From: Gammaproteobacteria bacterium
Lineage (GTDB): Bacteria > Pseudomonadota > Gammaproteobacteria > GRL18
DNA length: 55,767 nucleotides
NCBI GenBank assembly: GCA_027012135.1
Contig: JALUZF010000204.1
Coordinates: 1-55,767, forward strand
Reading direction: 5' to 3'
Shown: positions 8,796 through 17,575 of the stretch, piece by piece
Layout of the letters: each line of letters opens with the position of its first letter
Numbering within the stretch: position 1 is the first letter of the stretch
Notes under the pieces: generated by a model
Seen by the model: only the letters and a program-made list of their open reading frames with translations
What the model was told of the DNA's origin: nothing
Databases searched by the model: none
Made by a program: the position numbers and the translations under genes

Positions 8796-9978
8796 TGCCC
8801 TGCAGCCCATTAATTGCCCTTTCCAGCCTTGATAATCCCTCTTTTAGCATGCTCCGAGGGCAGGCAATGGTCATTCGGGCAAAACCAGCGCCCTGTCGTC
8901 CAAACCAGTAACCGGGATTAATGGCTATATGTGCCTCCTGGGCAATAAATTTCTCCAGTGCCTTAGTTTCGATTCCCAGTTCCCTGAAATCCAGCCAGGC
9001 CAGAAAGGTTCCTTCCGTTTTGATCAGTTTTACTTCTGGAATATTTTCTCTCAGGTAGTTTTCAAGATAGTCCAGATTTGCCTGCAAATAGACCAGCAAC
9101 TCATCCAGCCATGCTCCACCCTTGCTATAGGCCGATTCCATAGCGATAGTGTTAAAAGCATTATTTTTGTGGAACAGATAGCGGCCGACAAACTCTTTAT
9201 ACTGTTTACGATACTGTTCATTGCCAATAACAACCATGGCATCTGTAACCGAGGCAATATTGAAGGTTTTTGCCGGTGACAGGCAACTAAAAGATTGTTG
9301 CGCTACTTCCTCTGAAAGGGAGGCAAAAGGAATATACTGATGACCTGGATAAACAATATCTGAGTGAATTTCATCGGCAATGATCAATACCTGATGCTTT
9401 TTGCATATATCGGCAAGCCGCTGTAATTCTTCCCTGGTCCAGACCCGTCCAACCGGATTATGAGGATTGCATAGAATCAGCATTCGGTTGCGTGGATTGG
9501 CGGCCTTTTCCTCCAGGTCGTCAAAATCCATTTGATAATGATTATCTACCAGCTTGAGGGGATTACGAATCACCTTTCTTCTGTTGTCCATAATCGTCAG
9601 ACGGAATTCAAAAAACACGGGAGGCTGAATAATAATACCATCGCCTTTTTCAGTGTGCAGGTTGATAAGAATACTTATAGCATTCAACACACTATTGCTG
9701 AAACAAAGGTCAGATGGCCTGATTGACCACTGATGCCGCTGGGCAAACCAGTGAATAACGGCATCAGTCAGGCTGTCAGGTCTGTATTCATAGCCGAATA
9801 TGCCGTTTTCAGCACGTTTGACCAGATGATCGCATACCACAGAAGGTGCTTTAAACTCCATATCGGCGACCCAGAAAGGCAACAGCTCATCATTACCGAA
9901 ATGTTCCAGCCAGTCTTCCCTGTTCCATTTTTCGGCGGCTGACAGGCTTCTGTCCTGAAGTTCGTTGAAATCTGTCAT
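8788..9978 (-). CDS. patB: PatB/MalY-type PLP C-S beta-lyase
   Basis: This 396-residue fold-type I PLP enzyme belongs to the PatB/MalY cystathionine beta-lyase family. Visible motifs are LPFWVADMEF near the N-terminus, NPHNPVG at 171-177, ADEIHSD at 201-207, and the PLP lysine Lys237 in SPAKTFN. Such enzymes release thiols from cysteine conjugates and also accept seleno-analogues. The gene lies between the ABC transporter and TauE/SafE genes, with an eight-base overlap to the latter. It could liberate selenide or a selenol, or act like EgtE, the lyase step of ergothioneine synthesis. A general methionine-metabolism role is the plain alternative. Confidence 0.88.
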   Translation of the reverse strand: MTDFNELQDRSLSAAEKWNREDWLEHFGNDELLPFWVADMEFKAPSVVCDHLVKRAENGIFGYEYRPDSLTDAVIHWFAQRHQWSIRPSDLCFSNSVLNAISILINLHTEKGDGIIIQPPVFFEFRLTIMDNRRKVIRNPLKLVDNHYQMDFDDLEEKAANPRNRMLILCNPHNPVGRVWTREELQRLADICKKHQVLIIADEIHSDIVYPGHQYIPFASLSEEVAQQSFSCLSPAKTFNIASVTDAMVVIGNEQYRKQYKEFVGRYLFHKNNAFNTIAMESAYSKGGAWLDELLVYLQANLDYLENYLRENIPEVKLIKTEGTFLAWLDFRELGIETKALEKFIAQEAHIAINPGYWFGRQGAGFARMTIACPRSMLKEGLSRLERAINGLQGNG

Positions 9979-10102
9979 ATGCTTATTACTCCAGAGTTAG
10001 ATAAAGTAATAGCAATATATACCTTTATCCATATATTGTCGATATTTGATGTTTCTGGAAGAACATTTTAATGATATTTTTATTGCGGTTAGCAATTGTT
10101 TA

Positions 10103-11614
10103 TTATTCCCTGGCGGTACAATAGTCATTACTGGCACGGCAATCAACATTGGTTGTTAACCTGAGTTTGGCCCGCAGATAGCGTGATAAAGCGTCTACCA
10201 GTACATTTAGCAATGCGGTAATAAAAATCAGAATCATCGCCTTGTCAAAGTGTAATTCCTGTATTGAGCTGTCAATATAAAAACCCAGTGTGGCAATACC
10301 CAGAATCCCCAGTATGGCTGATTCACGCATAATAATTTCCCAGCGATAGAACAGAAACGCCAGAAACTGCCCATATAAACGGGGCAACAGCTCATAAAAA
10401 TAGCGGTTCAGTCCTCTGCCGGCATCTGCTCTTAACTGAATTTCCAGACTATAGCGACCGATTAAATGACCAATAATGGCGCCGTTATGCAGAGCCAGAG
10501 CAACGATGGCGGGAAGCATGGAAGGCCCCCATAACTGAAGCAGAATATAAGCCAGAATATATTCAGGTGTGGTGCGCAGGATCACCAGTAATACATGCCC
10601 GAGAGTACGTCCGACAGGTTTAAAAAAATGGCTTGATATAAGCGGGAAAAACAACAGGGTAAGAATACCGGATGCTACCAGTGCTATCTGGGTTAGAACC
10701 ACGGTATTGGCAATACCTGGTAATGCCTGATTAACAAGCAAATCGCTTAGCCAGTGCCAGGATTCGGATAGACTATCACCACGCATTATGGGTGCGGGAA
10801 TAATATCTTCGGTAAAAAAGCGCTGTACATTATCAAAGGAAATGGTACTGTCATTGGCGACAATAAAAGGTGCTGCAATAATATAAACGGGCAGTAATGC
10901 GGGCCGGACCCAGTAGCGAATAGTTGCAATTAACAGGTAAAACAGTAACAGCAGCGCCCAGACCACGGAATAGTGCCCTTCCATAAAGGCGGAGCTGAGT
11001 GTATAGCCCAGCGTTGGCAGACCAACAAAACCCAGTATGGCACTGGATCGCAGACCACATTCCAGCCGATAGGAGGTATAGGTTTTAAAATGTTCCCACA
11101 GGTCGGGCAGGCGGGCATAGAAAAAGGTGGAAATCGTCGAGGCATTACGGCTAATTGCCTGCAGGGCGGATTTATCGCCCTCTTCCAGAATTTCGGCATA
11201 CACTTTGGCAAAGGTGGCGGCATAGGGTAAGCCGATAGCCAATAAGCCGGTCAAAGGGTGCAGGCCAAAAATTTGTAAAAAGATCAGTGCCCAGAACAGT
11301 TCATGGATGGCACGAATAAAGGCACAACTGATCTGTATCCAGCGCCAGTGGAAAATCTGTGCCAGCAGAAAACCGACAGCACTGCCGCCGGCAACCCCTA
11401 AAATAGCAAATGCCAGAGTTTGCAGAAAGGCTTGGATAATTTCTGAAAAGTTGGACCAGTCCGGTGTCAGCAGACCCAGAAAAAGTCTTTTTAATTCCTG
11501 CCAGGGTTCCAGGCTGATAATTTCAATATCGGAAAAGAACAGGCTGAAGCCTGCCAGAAGGACAAACAGCCAACTGACCTTCCATGCACGTGAATGTTTG
11601 TAGACGCTATCCAT
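10103..11614 (-). CDS. ABC transporter double permease (PhnE-like, selenium-type)
   Basis: This 503-residue integral membrane protein has about ten to twelve membrane segments. It contains two PhnE-like permease domains in tandem: residues about 60-260 with an ESYRLECGLRSSAILG-like coupling region, and 300-480 with YRWEIIMRESAILGILG. PhnE is normally one domain of about 270 residues, so this is a fusion that supplies both halves of the channel. It belongs with the ATPase and binding protein encoded upstream. The binding-protein type suggests selenate/selenite uptake, with phosphonate or phosphite as the alternative. A gap of about 130 bp separates it from the ATPase gene. Confidence 0.85.
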   Translation of the reverse strand: MDSVYKHSRAWKVSWLFVLLAGFSLFFSDIEIISLEPWQELKRLFLGLLTPDWSNFSEIIQAFLQTLAFAILGVAGGSAVGFLLAQIFHWRWIQISCAFIRAIHELFWALIFLQIFGLHPLTGLLAIGLPYAATFAKVYAEILEEGDKSALQAISRNASTISTFFYARLPDLWEHFKTYTSYRLECGLRSSAILGFVGLPTLGYTLSSAFMEGHYSVVWALLLLFYLLIATIRYWVRPALLPVYIIAAPFIVANDSTISFDNVQRFFTEDIIPAPIMRGDSLSESWHWLSDLLVNQALPGIANTVVLTQIALVASGILTLLFFPLISSHFFKPVGRTLGHVLLVILRTTPEYILAYILLQLWGPSMLPAIVALALHNGAIIGHLIGRYSLEIQLRADAGRGLNRYFYELLPRLYGQFLAFLFYRWEIIMRESAILGILGIATLGFYIDSSIQELHFDKAMILIFITALLNVLVDALSRYLRAKLRLTTNVDCRASNDYCTARE

Positions 11615-11748
11615 GAGAGCCCTCAGCTAATGTACTGTCCTCAACTATTGAATTTTTTGCGGCAATCAGCTGGCAAATATTGCTATATGAAAAGGGCCTG
11701 CAAAGGGAAAGGGATAGTGGTGACAAATTCATATCGGAATAGAGTCAG

Positions 11749-12393
11749 TCAATACAGACTCAGGAGATCTTGTTCGGTCAGTCTCTTAGCGGGGCTGTCA
11801 AGGACAATCCTGCCCTTTTCCAGACCGATAATACGATCGCAGAATGCCAGTGCCAGCTGGATATCATGCAGTGCAAGAACTACAGTTGAGAAGCCATTTA
11901 ACATTTGTTTCAGCACCACCCTGGACTGCTGTTCATCAACGGATGACACAGGTTCATCGGCCAATAAAAGATGTCCTTTCTGAAACAGGCTTCGTGCCAC
12001 GGCAACCCGCTGTTTCTGTCCTCCGGACAGGCGCCCGACAGGACGAAACAGGTAGTCTTCAAGCTGCAGACCCGAAAGAATGGCACGCACCATTTCAACC
12101 TGATCAGCTTTGGGGCGGATCAGGTTGACAAGATTATAGAAGGTTGAGTGTTGATCCAGACAACCCATATAAACATTGTGAAAGACAGAAAGGTGATTAA
12201 CCAGGCCGTAATCCTGTGGTACCAGGGCGGTATTCACAGGATAACGTTCATAAATAAGCTTGATTAACGTTGACTTGCCCGAGCCACTCTGCCCGACAAG
12301 TGCCAGCTTTTCACCCTCAGACACTTTTAAGTCAATATCATGAAGTGTTTTTACTCCCTGATAGCTGGCATTTTCAGACTGCAGTTGTATCAA
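11749..12393 (-). CDS. ABC transporter ATPase (PhnC-like)
   Basis: The 214-residue ATPase has Walker A GQSGSGKST at 34-42, a Q-loop region (VPQDYGLV), the signature LSGGQKQRVAVARSL, Walker B LLLADEPVS and a later switch His (ALHDIQLA). It is shorter than typical PhnC (about 250 residues) but complete in motifs. Its start overlaps the stop of the binding-protein gene by four bases, so they are translationally coupled. It should energise the double permease encoded next. Confidence 0.92.
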   Translation of the reverse strand: MIQLQSENASYQGVKTLHDIDLKVSEGEKLALVGQSGSGKSTLIKLIYERYPVNTALVPQDYGLVNHLSVFHNVYMGCLDQHSTFYNLVNLIRPKADQVEMVRAILSGLQLEDYLFRPVGRLSGGQKQRVAVARSLFQKGHLLLADEPVSSVDEQQSRVVLKQMLNGFSTVVLALHDIQLALAFCDRIIGLEKGRIVLDSPAKRLTEQDLLSLY

Positions 12394-13262
12394 TCAATTA
12401 ATCCTATGCTTTTGGCGGTATCCAGAATAGGCTGATAATCTGAATTTTTGGCTTCAATAAAACCGGAACGAGGGAAGCGTGCCAGCAGTTCAGGATCTTT
12501 CAGTTCCAGCAGAGCCTTTTTAACCTTATCGGTAAAGCCTTTGCCCCACACTTTGTCAACATCCCCACGAATAGTCCATTGATAATCAGGATAGGTAGGT
12601 GTTTTCCAGATAACAGAGACTTTACTAGTATCTATCTTGCCTTCCTTGAGTTCTTTTTCCCAGACCTGGTAGTTTACTGCACCGACTTCATAGGCTCCAC
12701 TCTGTACCAGAGCAATCGTTTTTGAATGATTACCACTAAAGCCAACCCGTTTGAAAATATCGCCTACCTTTTTATGCATATGTTTTTCGATATAATACTG
12801 GGGCATTAAGCGACCAGAGGTTGAACCTTTAGATCCAAAGGTAAATGTTTTACCCGCAATTCCTGTGGGAAACTTATCACTGGGTTTAAGCCCGGTACTG
12901 TGATTGGCAATAATGTAAGTACGAAATTTTGTATCTTCAATACCCTGTGCGATAGCCTGCGAGCCAGGAACCTTAAGCCGAGCCTGGACACCGGACAAAC
13001 CGCCAAACCAGGCGAGCTGAACCTGATTGTTACGAAAAGCAGTAATAACCGCTGCATAAGATTTTACCGGAACATATTTTACCGGAACACCCAGTTTCTG
13101 CTCCAGATATTTGGCTATATCATCAAAGCGCTGTTTGAGACGGGTTTCATCCTGATCAGGTATCGCAGAGAAAACCAGGGTTTTTGGGGTGGCAGATAAT
13201 GCTACATTTGAGAATAGAATAAGAGCTGAAAATAATAAGCTGAGAAATAGTTTAAGTTTCAT
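12390..13262 (-). CDS. periplasmic binding protein, PhnD-like, putative selenate/selenite type
   Basis: The 290-residue protein has a signal peptide (MKLKLFLSLLFSALILFSN, cleaved near ALSA). The mature part begins FSAIPDQDETRLKQRFDDIA and continues AFRNNQVQLAWFGGLSGVQA and IEDTKFRTYIIANHSTG. These runs match, from memory, the PhnD subfamily named putative selenate ABC transporter binding protein, which often lies beside selD. The selD/senC and senB genes are 0.5-4 kb away here, which supports selenium as cargo. It is the first gene of the operon; AAAGGA lies upstream of the ATG, after an unusual T/G-repeat leader. Confidence 0.85.
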   Translation of the reverse strand: MKLKLFLSLLFSALILFSNVALSATPKTLVFSAIPDQDETRLKQRFDDIAKYLEQKLGVPVKYVPVKSYAAVITAFRNNQVQLAWFGGLSGVQARLKVPGSQAIAQGIEDTKFRTYIIANHSTGLKPSDKFPTGIAGKTFTFGSKGSTSGRLMPQYYIEKHMHKKVGDIFKRVGFSGNHSKTIALVQSGAYEVGAVNYQVWEKELKEGKIDTSKVSVIWKTPTYPDYQWTIRGDVDKVWGKGFTDKVKKALLELKDPELLARFPRSGFIEAKNSDYQPILDTAKSIGLID

Positions 13263-13778
13263 AATAATCCTTTGGTTTTGGTTTTGTTTGTTTTTGGTTT
13301 TTTTTGTTTGTTTTTGGTTTTTTTTGTTCTGGAATGGGCATTCTAAGCAAGATTATTTTACAAATCTTTAACTTACATTAATATTAATAATAATATTAAA
13401 ATTAATAATATTATTAATTAAATCAAGTTGATACATGCTGTTTGTTCTAAACAAATCAATTGAATTGTAGTAGAAATAATCAGAGTGCTGGAGATACAGT
13501 GATTTACAGGTTATTCTGGCTTTATTCGTACCCCAGGGGCACTTCCTTCAGGGCGTAGCCACCCTACGGGTGAACTCAAACTATTCTGGAATAGCCTCTT
13601 GCAGATTCTGTGAAATGGACATTTTCAGCAGGTTCATCTAAGTTATTCTGGTTTATTATACCAGGCATTCCCTGGTTTTCAGCATTACCCATAATTACAG
13701 CTCAAAATTATATTTATTATATTAATGAAAACATATATTATACTTTAATTTAAAGCATTCTTTTTCAGGCAGTAAATA
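13263..13778. promoter_or_regulatory. divergent region between selenium transporter and senB
   Basis: These 516 bp hold the T/G tract, a 20-bp perfect A/T palindrome at 13400-13419, and three copies of TATTCTGG at 13512, 13582 and 13644. The middle copy lies in the palindrome CTATTCTGGAATAG (13581-13594). A small hairpin (ACCAGG and CCTGGT, 13660-13676) followed by TTTT precedes senB. The promoters of both sides must lie here; a shared regulator is possible. Confidence 0.45.
13286..13325. repeat. 20-bp T/G tandem duplication in the transporter leader
   Basis: Two perfect copies of a 20-bp unit (GTTTGTTTTTGG plus eight T) sit in a longer T/G-only tract at 13271-13329. On the minus strand this is an A/C-only leader ending just before the ribosome binding site of the binding-protein gene, so slippage there could tune expression. 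Confidence 0.85.
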
Positions 13779-14756
13779 ATGAAAATCATTATTATTACCC
13801 CGGCAAAACAAAAATCCCTGTCGGGCAATCGGGCAACAGCACAACGCTGGGCTTTTTTTTTACAGCAATCAGGGCATCAGGTTACTATCTCGGTACAGTG
13901 GGATGAAACACCCTGTGATCTGATGATCGCTCTGCACGCGTGGCGCAGTGCTGATACTATTAGTCGCTTTAAACAAAAATACCCGCAAAAACCATTGATT
14001 GTCGCCATGACCGGCACGGATCTCTATCGCTTTATTCATAGCCATCCAGAACCAACACTGGCATCAGTAAAAGCAGCGGATCAACTGGTTGTTTTGCATG
14101 ACAAGGCTTATCTGGCATTGCCGGAGGAGGTTCACCACAAGGTTCATGTTATTTATCAGTCTGCCATTCCCCTGCCTCCGGCCATGAAACAGAATAACAA
14201 ACGCAGTCAAAGACACTTTGATATTTGTGTGGTAGGTCATTTACGTGAGGAAAAGGATCCACTGCGAGCTGCTTATGCTGTGCGTGACCTGCCTGAGTCC
14301 AGTCGAATCCGGGTCAGGCATTACGGCAAGGCTCATAATGACGAATGGGCTGAAAAGGCACGGGAGGAAATGCGGATTAACCCACGTTACCACTGGTTTG
14401 GGGAGGTAAAACACTGGCAGATACGACAGGCCTATGCGCGTTGTCATTTAATGGTGCTGTCCTCTATTATGGAAGGCGGTGCCAATGTTATTTCAGAAGC
14501 AACAGTGGCAGGGTTGCCCGTCATTGCTTCAGATATTATAGGCTCTGTTGGTTTGCTGGGAGATGACTTTGCCGGCTATTACCCAGTACAGGATACCCAT
14601 ACCCTGCGTGAATTGCTGCTTAAAGCCGAAACTGACCCCGGTTTTATCCGCCTGCTCAGGCAGCAGGGTGATCAGCGAGCAAAGTTATTTCTTCCTGAAG
14701 CGGAAGCTCAACAGTGGCGTAAACTGTTGAGCTTTATGGGCTTACAACAGGATTAG
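13779..14756 (+). CDS. senB: SenB-type selenosugar synthase (glycosyltransferase)
   Basis: This 325-residue GT-B-like glycosyltransferase belongs to the group once called TIGR04348 and now known as SenB, which joins selenophosphate-derived selenium to UDP-GlcNAc to make a 1-seleno sugar. Visible features are an N-terminal ITPAKQKSLSGNRATAQRW, MTGTDLYRFI at about 77-86, VVGHLREEKDPLRAA at 151-165, and the donor-site run EGGANVISEA at 232-241. Length fits the family. It is convergent with the SelD-type gene and overlaps it by four bases. The product would feed the OvsA/SenA-type enzyme encoded at 3.7-5.0 kb. Confidence 0.85.
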   Translation: MKIIIITPAKQKSLSGNRATAQRWAFFLQQSGHQVTISVQWDETPCDLMIALHAWRSADTISRFKQKYPQKPLIVAMTGTDLYRFIHSHPEPTLASVKAADQLVVLHDKAYLALPEEVHHKVHVIYQSAIPLPPAMKQNNKRSQRHFDICVVGHLREEKDPLRAAYAVRDLPESSRIRVRHYGKAHNDEWAEKAREEMRINPRYHWFGEVKHWQIRQAYARCHLMVLSSIMEGGANVISEATVAGLPVIASDIIGSVGLLGDDFAGYYPVQDTHTLRELLLKAETDPGFIRLLRQQGDQRAKLFLPEAEAQQWRKLLSFMGLQQD

Positions 14757-17014
14757 CAGATACGGATCGGTGCCTGATCCTCAGACAGAGTTTTAACCTG
14801 GCCTATTACCTGCGTATCCCGGTATCCAATAGAACGTAACTTTTCGACACATTCATCCACTTTGTCCGCAGGTACGCCCGCCAGCAAACCTCCGGCTGTT
14901 TGCGGATCGAAGAGTAATGGAAAAGCCGGATGTTTTGACGCGGTCTCAATGTCCTGCACTGCACGCCGTAAGCGCAGATTCGCGGGTTGAAGTGATGACA
15001 GAATACCAGCCCTGACCGTGTCCATGGCACCATCAAGAAGCGGTATTGCATCCATGTATAGCTCTGCATCCACCTGTGATGCTTTAGTCATTTCTATCAG
15101 GTGACCAATAATACCAAAACCTGTCAGATCGGTGCAGGCCGTTGCAGCAAAGCTTTGCAGGCATCCCGCCGCCTGCTGGTTTGATAATAACATCGACTGT
15201 ATGGCGGCATCTACCCAGCGGCCTTTTGCCTTACCTCGCATCTCTGCCGCAAATAAAGTACCCGTACCAACGGCCTTGGTCAGTACAATAGCATCACCCG
15301 GCTGCAGGCCGCCTTTTCTCCACACCTTGTTGGGGTCAATAATACCATTTACGGTGAGACCAAATGCCAGCTCTGCGCCTTCGCTGGAGTGGCCGCCGGC
15401 GAGCACCGCCCCGGTGGGTTGCACGATGGACATGGCACCCGCCATAACATCATACAGGGTTTCTTCAACTACCCGCTCACGGCCGTAAGGTACGGTGGCA
15501 ATAGCCAGCACCGACTGGGCTTCAGCACCCATGGCGAATATATCGCCCAGTGCATGATTGGCAGCTATGGCACCAAAAGTATAGGTGTCTTCAATAAATG
15601 CCCGGAAGTAGTCAACGCTTTGCACCATAACCTTGCCTTCAGGAACCGCCAGCATGGCACAGTCATCCGGTGAGTCGCGGCCAATCAGTACATCGTCGCG
15701 TTGTTCATCAGGTAACTGCTGCATGACTCGGGACAATATGGTAGCGCCTACTTTTGCACCGCAGCCGCCGCAGCGCATGGCCAGTGTCGATAGTTCCCTG
15801 ATCGCTTCCGCGTCGGCAATTCCCGAGGCCAGTTGCGGGCTGCTGTCATCTTCCTTCATCTCCGGCAATTCATTGAATTTGGCCATGAAGCGTACATCAA
15901 TCCAGTTCTTATATCGCCATAGCCAGGCCGACTCATAAGACCAGCCACCACGCGATGCGATGGCATATTTATCCCCGGTGCTGATCAGGCCAAGAAAGTT
16001 TTTCTGGGCGCGATAGGGGCGTAAGCGGTGACCCGTTGCGGCAGCCCGGAGATTATCAGACAATACCGGCCCCTGACGCACCGCAAATACCCCCGATTTA
16101 GGCCTTGGATCGGGCAATGATGCGATATCACCTGCGGCAAATATACCTTCATGCGACAGGGACTGCAGATTGGCATCCACCTTGATAAAGCCCGCCTCAT
16201 CGACTGCCAGCCCTGCTTCAGCTGGCCAGCCTGGTGCAGAGGCGGTGGTCACCCAGATAACCGCCTCTGCAGCTATGAACTCTCCATCCTGCAGGATTAC
16301 CCGGTCTGATTTAACCTCGGTGACTTCGGTATGGGTCCTGATGGTAATGTTGCGTTCAGCAAAGATTCGTTCAAAGCGTTTGCGCACGCCTTGATTATGC
16401 GCAAACATGATACCGTCACTTCTTGCCAGCAGAGTATAGTGCAGACGCGCTGGATCCTGCCCGGTATCTTTTAACATTTGCTGCAATCGATGCTGGGTAG
16501 ACAGCGCCAGTTCGACGCCACCTGCTCCGCCGCCGACGACGACCACGCGAAAAGTTCCCGTAGTCGTTCGAATGCGTTCAATCAAACGTTCCCATTTCTG
16601 TAAAAAGATATCGATGGGTTTTGCCGCCAGTGCAAATTCGTCCACGCCAGGAACGTCAATGCTGCTGGGTCGGGAGCCGGTATTAATGGACAGCAGATCA
16701 TAGGATATAGGGGGTCGTCCGGGTGCATAAACTTTTTTATTTTTAATGTCCAGCTTATCCACTTCAGCATGATAAAGTCTTGCCCCGGCAAAGCGGGCCA
16801 ATGGCCCCAGATCGATATGGCAATCATCATAGTCATAATGACCTGCGATGTATCCGGGCAGCATGCCGGAATAAGGGGTATGGATGTCTCGTGTGATCAG
16901 GGTGATACGTAGTCCTGGAACAGGTTTCATACCCTGACGTTTCAATACGGTTACATGGGCGTGGCCCCCACCGACCAGAACCAGATCCTTAACAACGGGC
17001 GATTGATTGTGCAT
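14753..17014 (-). CDS. selD: selenophosphate synthetase with N-terminal flavoprotein domain (SelD/SenC-type)
   Basis: The 753-residue fusion has at residues 1-400 a pyridine-nucleotide-disulfide oxidoreductase-like domain, with LVGGGHAHVTVLKR, VVVGGGAGGVELALS and IFAAGDIASLPDP, the type often fused to SelD. From about 412 it is SelD: CGGCGAKVG holds the catalytic Cys and Lys, then GRDSPDDCAML, QSVDYFR and TDLTGFGIIGHL. It makes selenophosphate from selenide and ATP; the flavin domain may reduce selenium to selenide. Next to SenB it fits the SenC role. No selA, selB or tRNA-Sec gene is in the window. Base composition is more GC-rich than its neighbours. Confidence 0.92.
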   Translation of the reverse strand: MHNQSPVVKDLVLVGGGHAHVTVLKRQGMKPVPGLRITLITRDIHTPYSGMLPGYIAGHYDYDDCHIDLGPLARFAGARLYHAEVDKLDIKNKKVYAPGRPPISYDLLSINTGSRPSSIDVPGVDEFALAAKPIDIFLQKWERLIERIRTTTGTFRVVVVGGGAGGVELALSTQHRLQQMLKDTGQDPARLHYTLLARSDGIMFAHNQGVRKRFERIFAERNITIRTHTEVTEVKSDRVILQDGEFIAAEAVIWVTTASAPGWPAEAGLAVDEAGFIKVDANLQSLSHEGIFAAGDIASLPDPRPKSGVFAVRQGPVLSDNLRAAATGHRLRPYRAQKNFLGLISTGDKYAIASRGGWSYESAWLWRYKNWIDVRFMAKFNELPEMKEDDSSPQLASGIADAEAIRELSTLAMRCGGCGAKVGATILSRVMQQLPDEQRDDVLIGRDSPDDCAMLAVPEGKVMVQSVDYFRAFIEDTYTFGAIAANHALGDIFAMGAEAQSVLAIATVPYGRERVVEETLYDVMAGAMSIVQPTGAVLAGGHSSEGAELAFGLTVNGIIDPNKVWRKGGLQPGDAIVLTKAVGTGTLFAAEMRGKAKGRWVDAAIQSMLLSNQQAAGCLQSFAATACTDLTGFGIIGHLIEMTKASQVDAELYMDAIPLLDGAMDTVRAGILSSLQPANLRLRRAVQDIETASKHPAFPLLFDPQTAGGLLAGVPADKVDECVEKLRSIGYRDTQVIGQVKTLSEDQAPIRIC

Positions 17015-17278
17015 TATAATTTCCTGTATTGATTGAGCTGCGAGTGAAACAGGTAGACACTGAATAGTTCATCCGCTTCAAGCCACTGCTGTATCTGTTT
17101 TGTATGGTGTTTTGGACAATGAGATTATTACAAAAATGAAATGTATTAATGTATTGATGAGCTGTATAAATTGTCCACAACCATGCTTTTATCAAGATTC
17201 TCTGTGTCTGCAAGTTGTTCGTCACTGAGAAAACAGCGCTTATACTGGTTCCCAGCTTTAACTGGTAAGGATCAACTA

Positions 17279-17524
17279 TCAGGTAAAATATTCCCGTATG
17301 GCTGATTCAATTTTTCTATTGGGTACAGCAAAAGGTTTCCTGGTAATTGTAATTTCAACTTTATTTTGAGAAAAGACAACATATTTACCGTGTACCTTGC
17401 CGGAAAATTCCCCTTTATCCGCATCACCTCTGAATTGTCCACCTTTTTCAATAATAGCTTTTTCGACTTTCCTGAGGGTAGCAGAAAGGTCATTGATAAT
17501 AGATATCCTGAATGTATGTGCCAT
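17279..17524 (-). CDS. small conserved protein of unknown function, 81 residues
   Basis: This soluble alpha/beta protein has the pattern FRISIINDLSATLRKVEKAI, then GGQFRGDADKGEFSGK, HGKYVVFSQNKVEITITRKP and IESAIREYF. I recall similar 75-80 residue proteins in many bacteria with no assigned function; they look like a one-domain ligand-binding or scaffold fold. It ends after the MamK-like gene on the same strand, about 50 bases downstream, so it may be the last gene of that transcript. A link to polyhydroxyalkanoate granule proteins was considered but is not supported. Confidence 0.7.
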   Translation of the reverse strand: MAHTFRISIINDLSATLRKVEKAIIEKGGQFRGDADKGEFSGKVHGKYVVFSQNKVEITITRKPFAVPNRKIESAIREYFT

Positions 17525-17575
17525 ATAGCATGCTACCTTATTCTTTATTTTGCCTTTACACTGATTAATTTAGGT

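Noticed and set aside
13286-13325. CRISPR-like repeat
   Set aside because: A simple T/G tandem duplication with no spacers and no cas genes.
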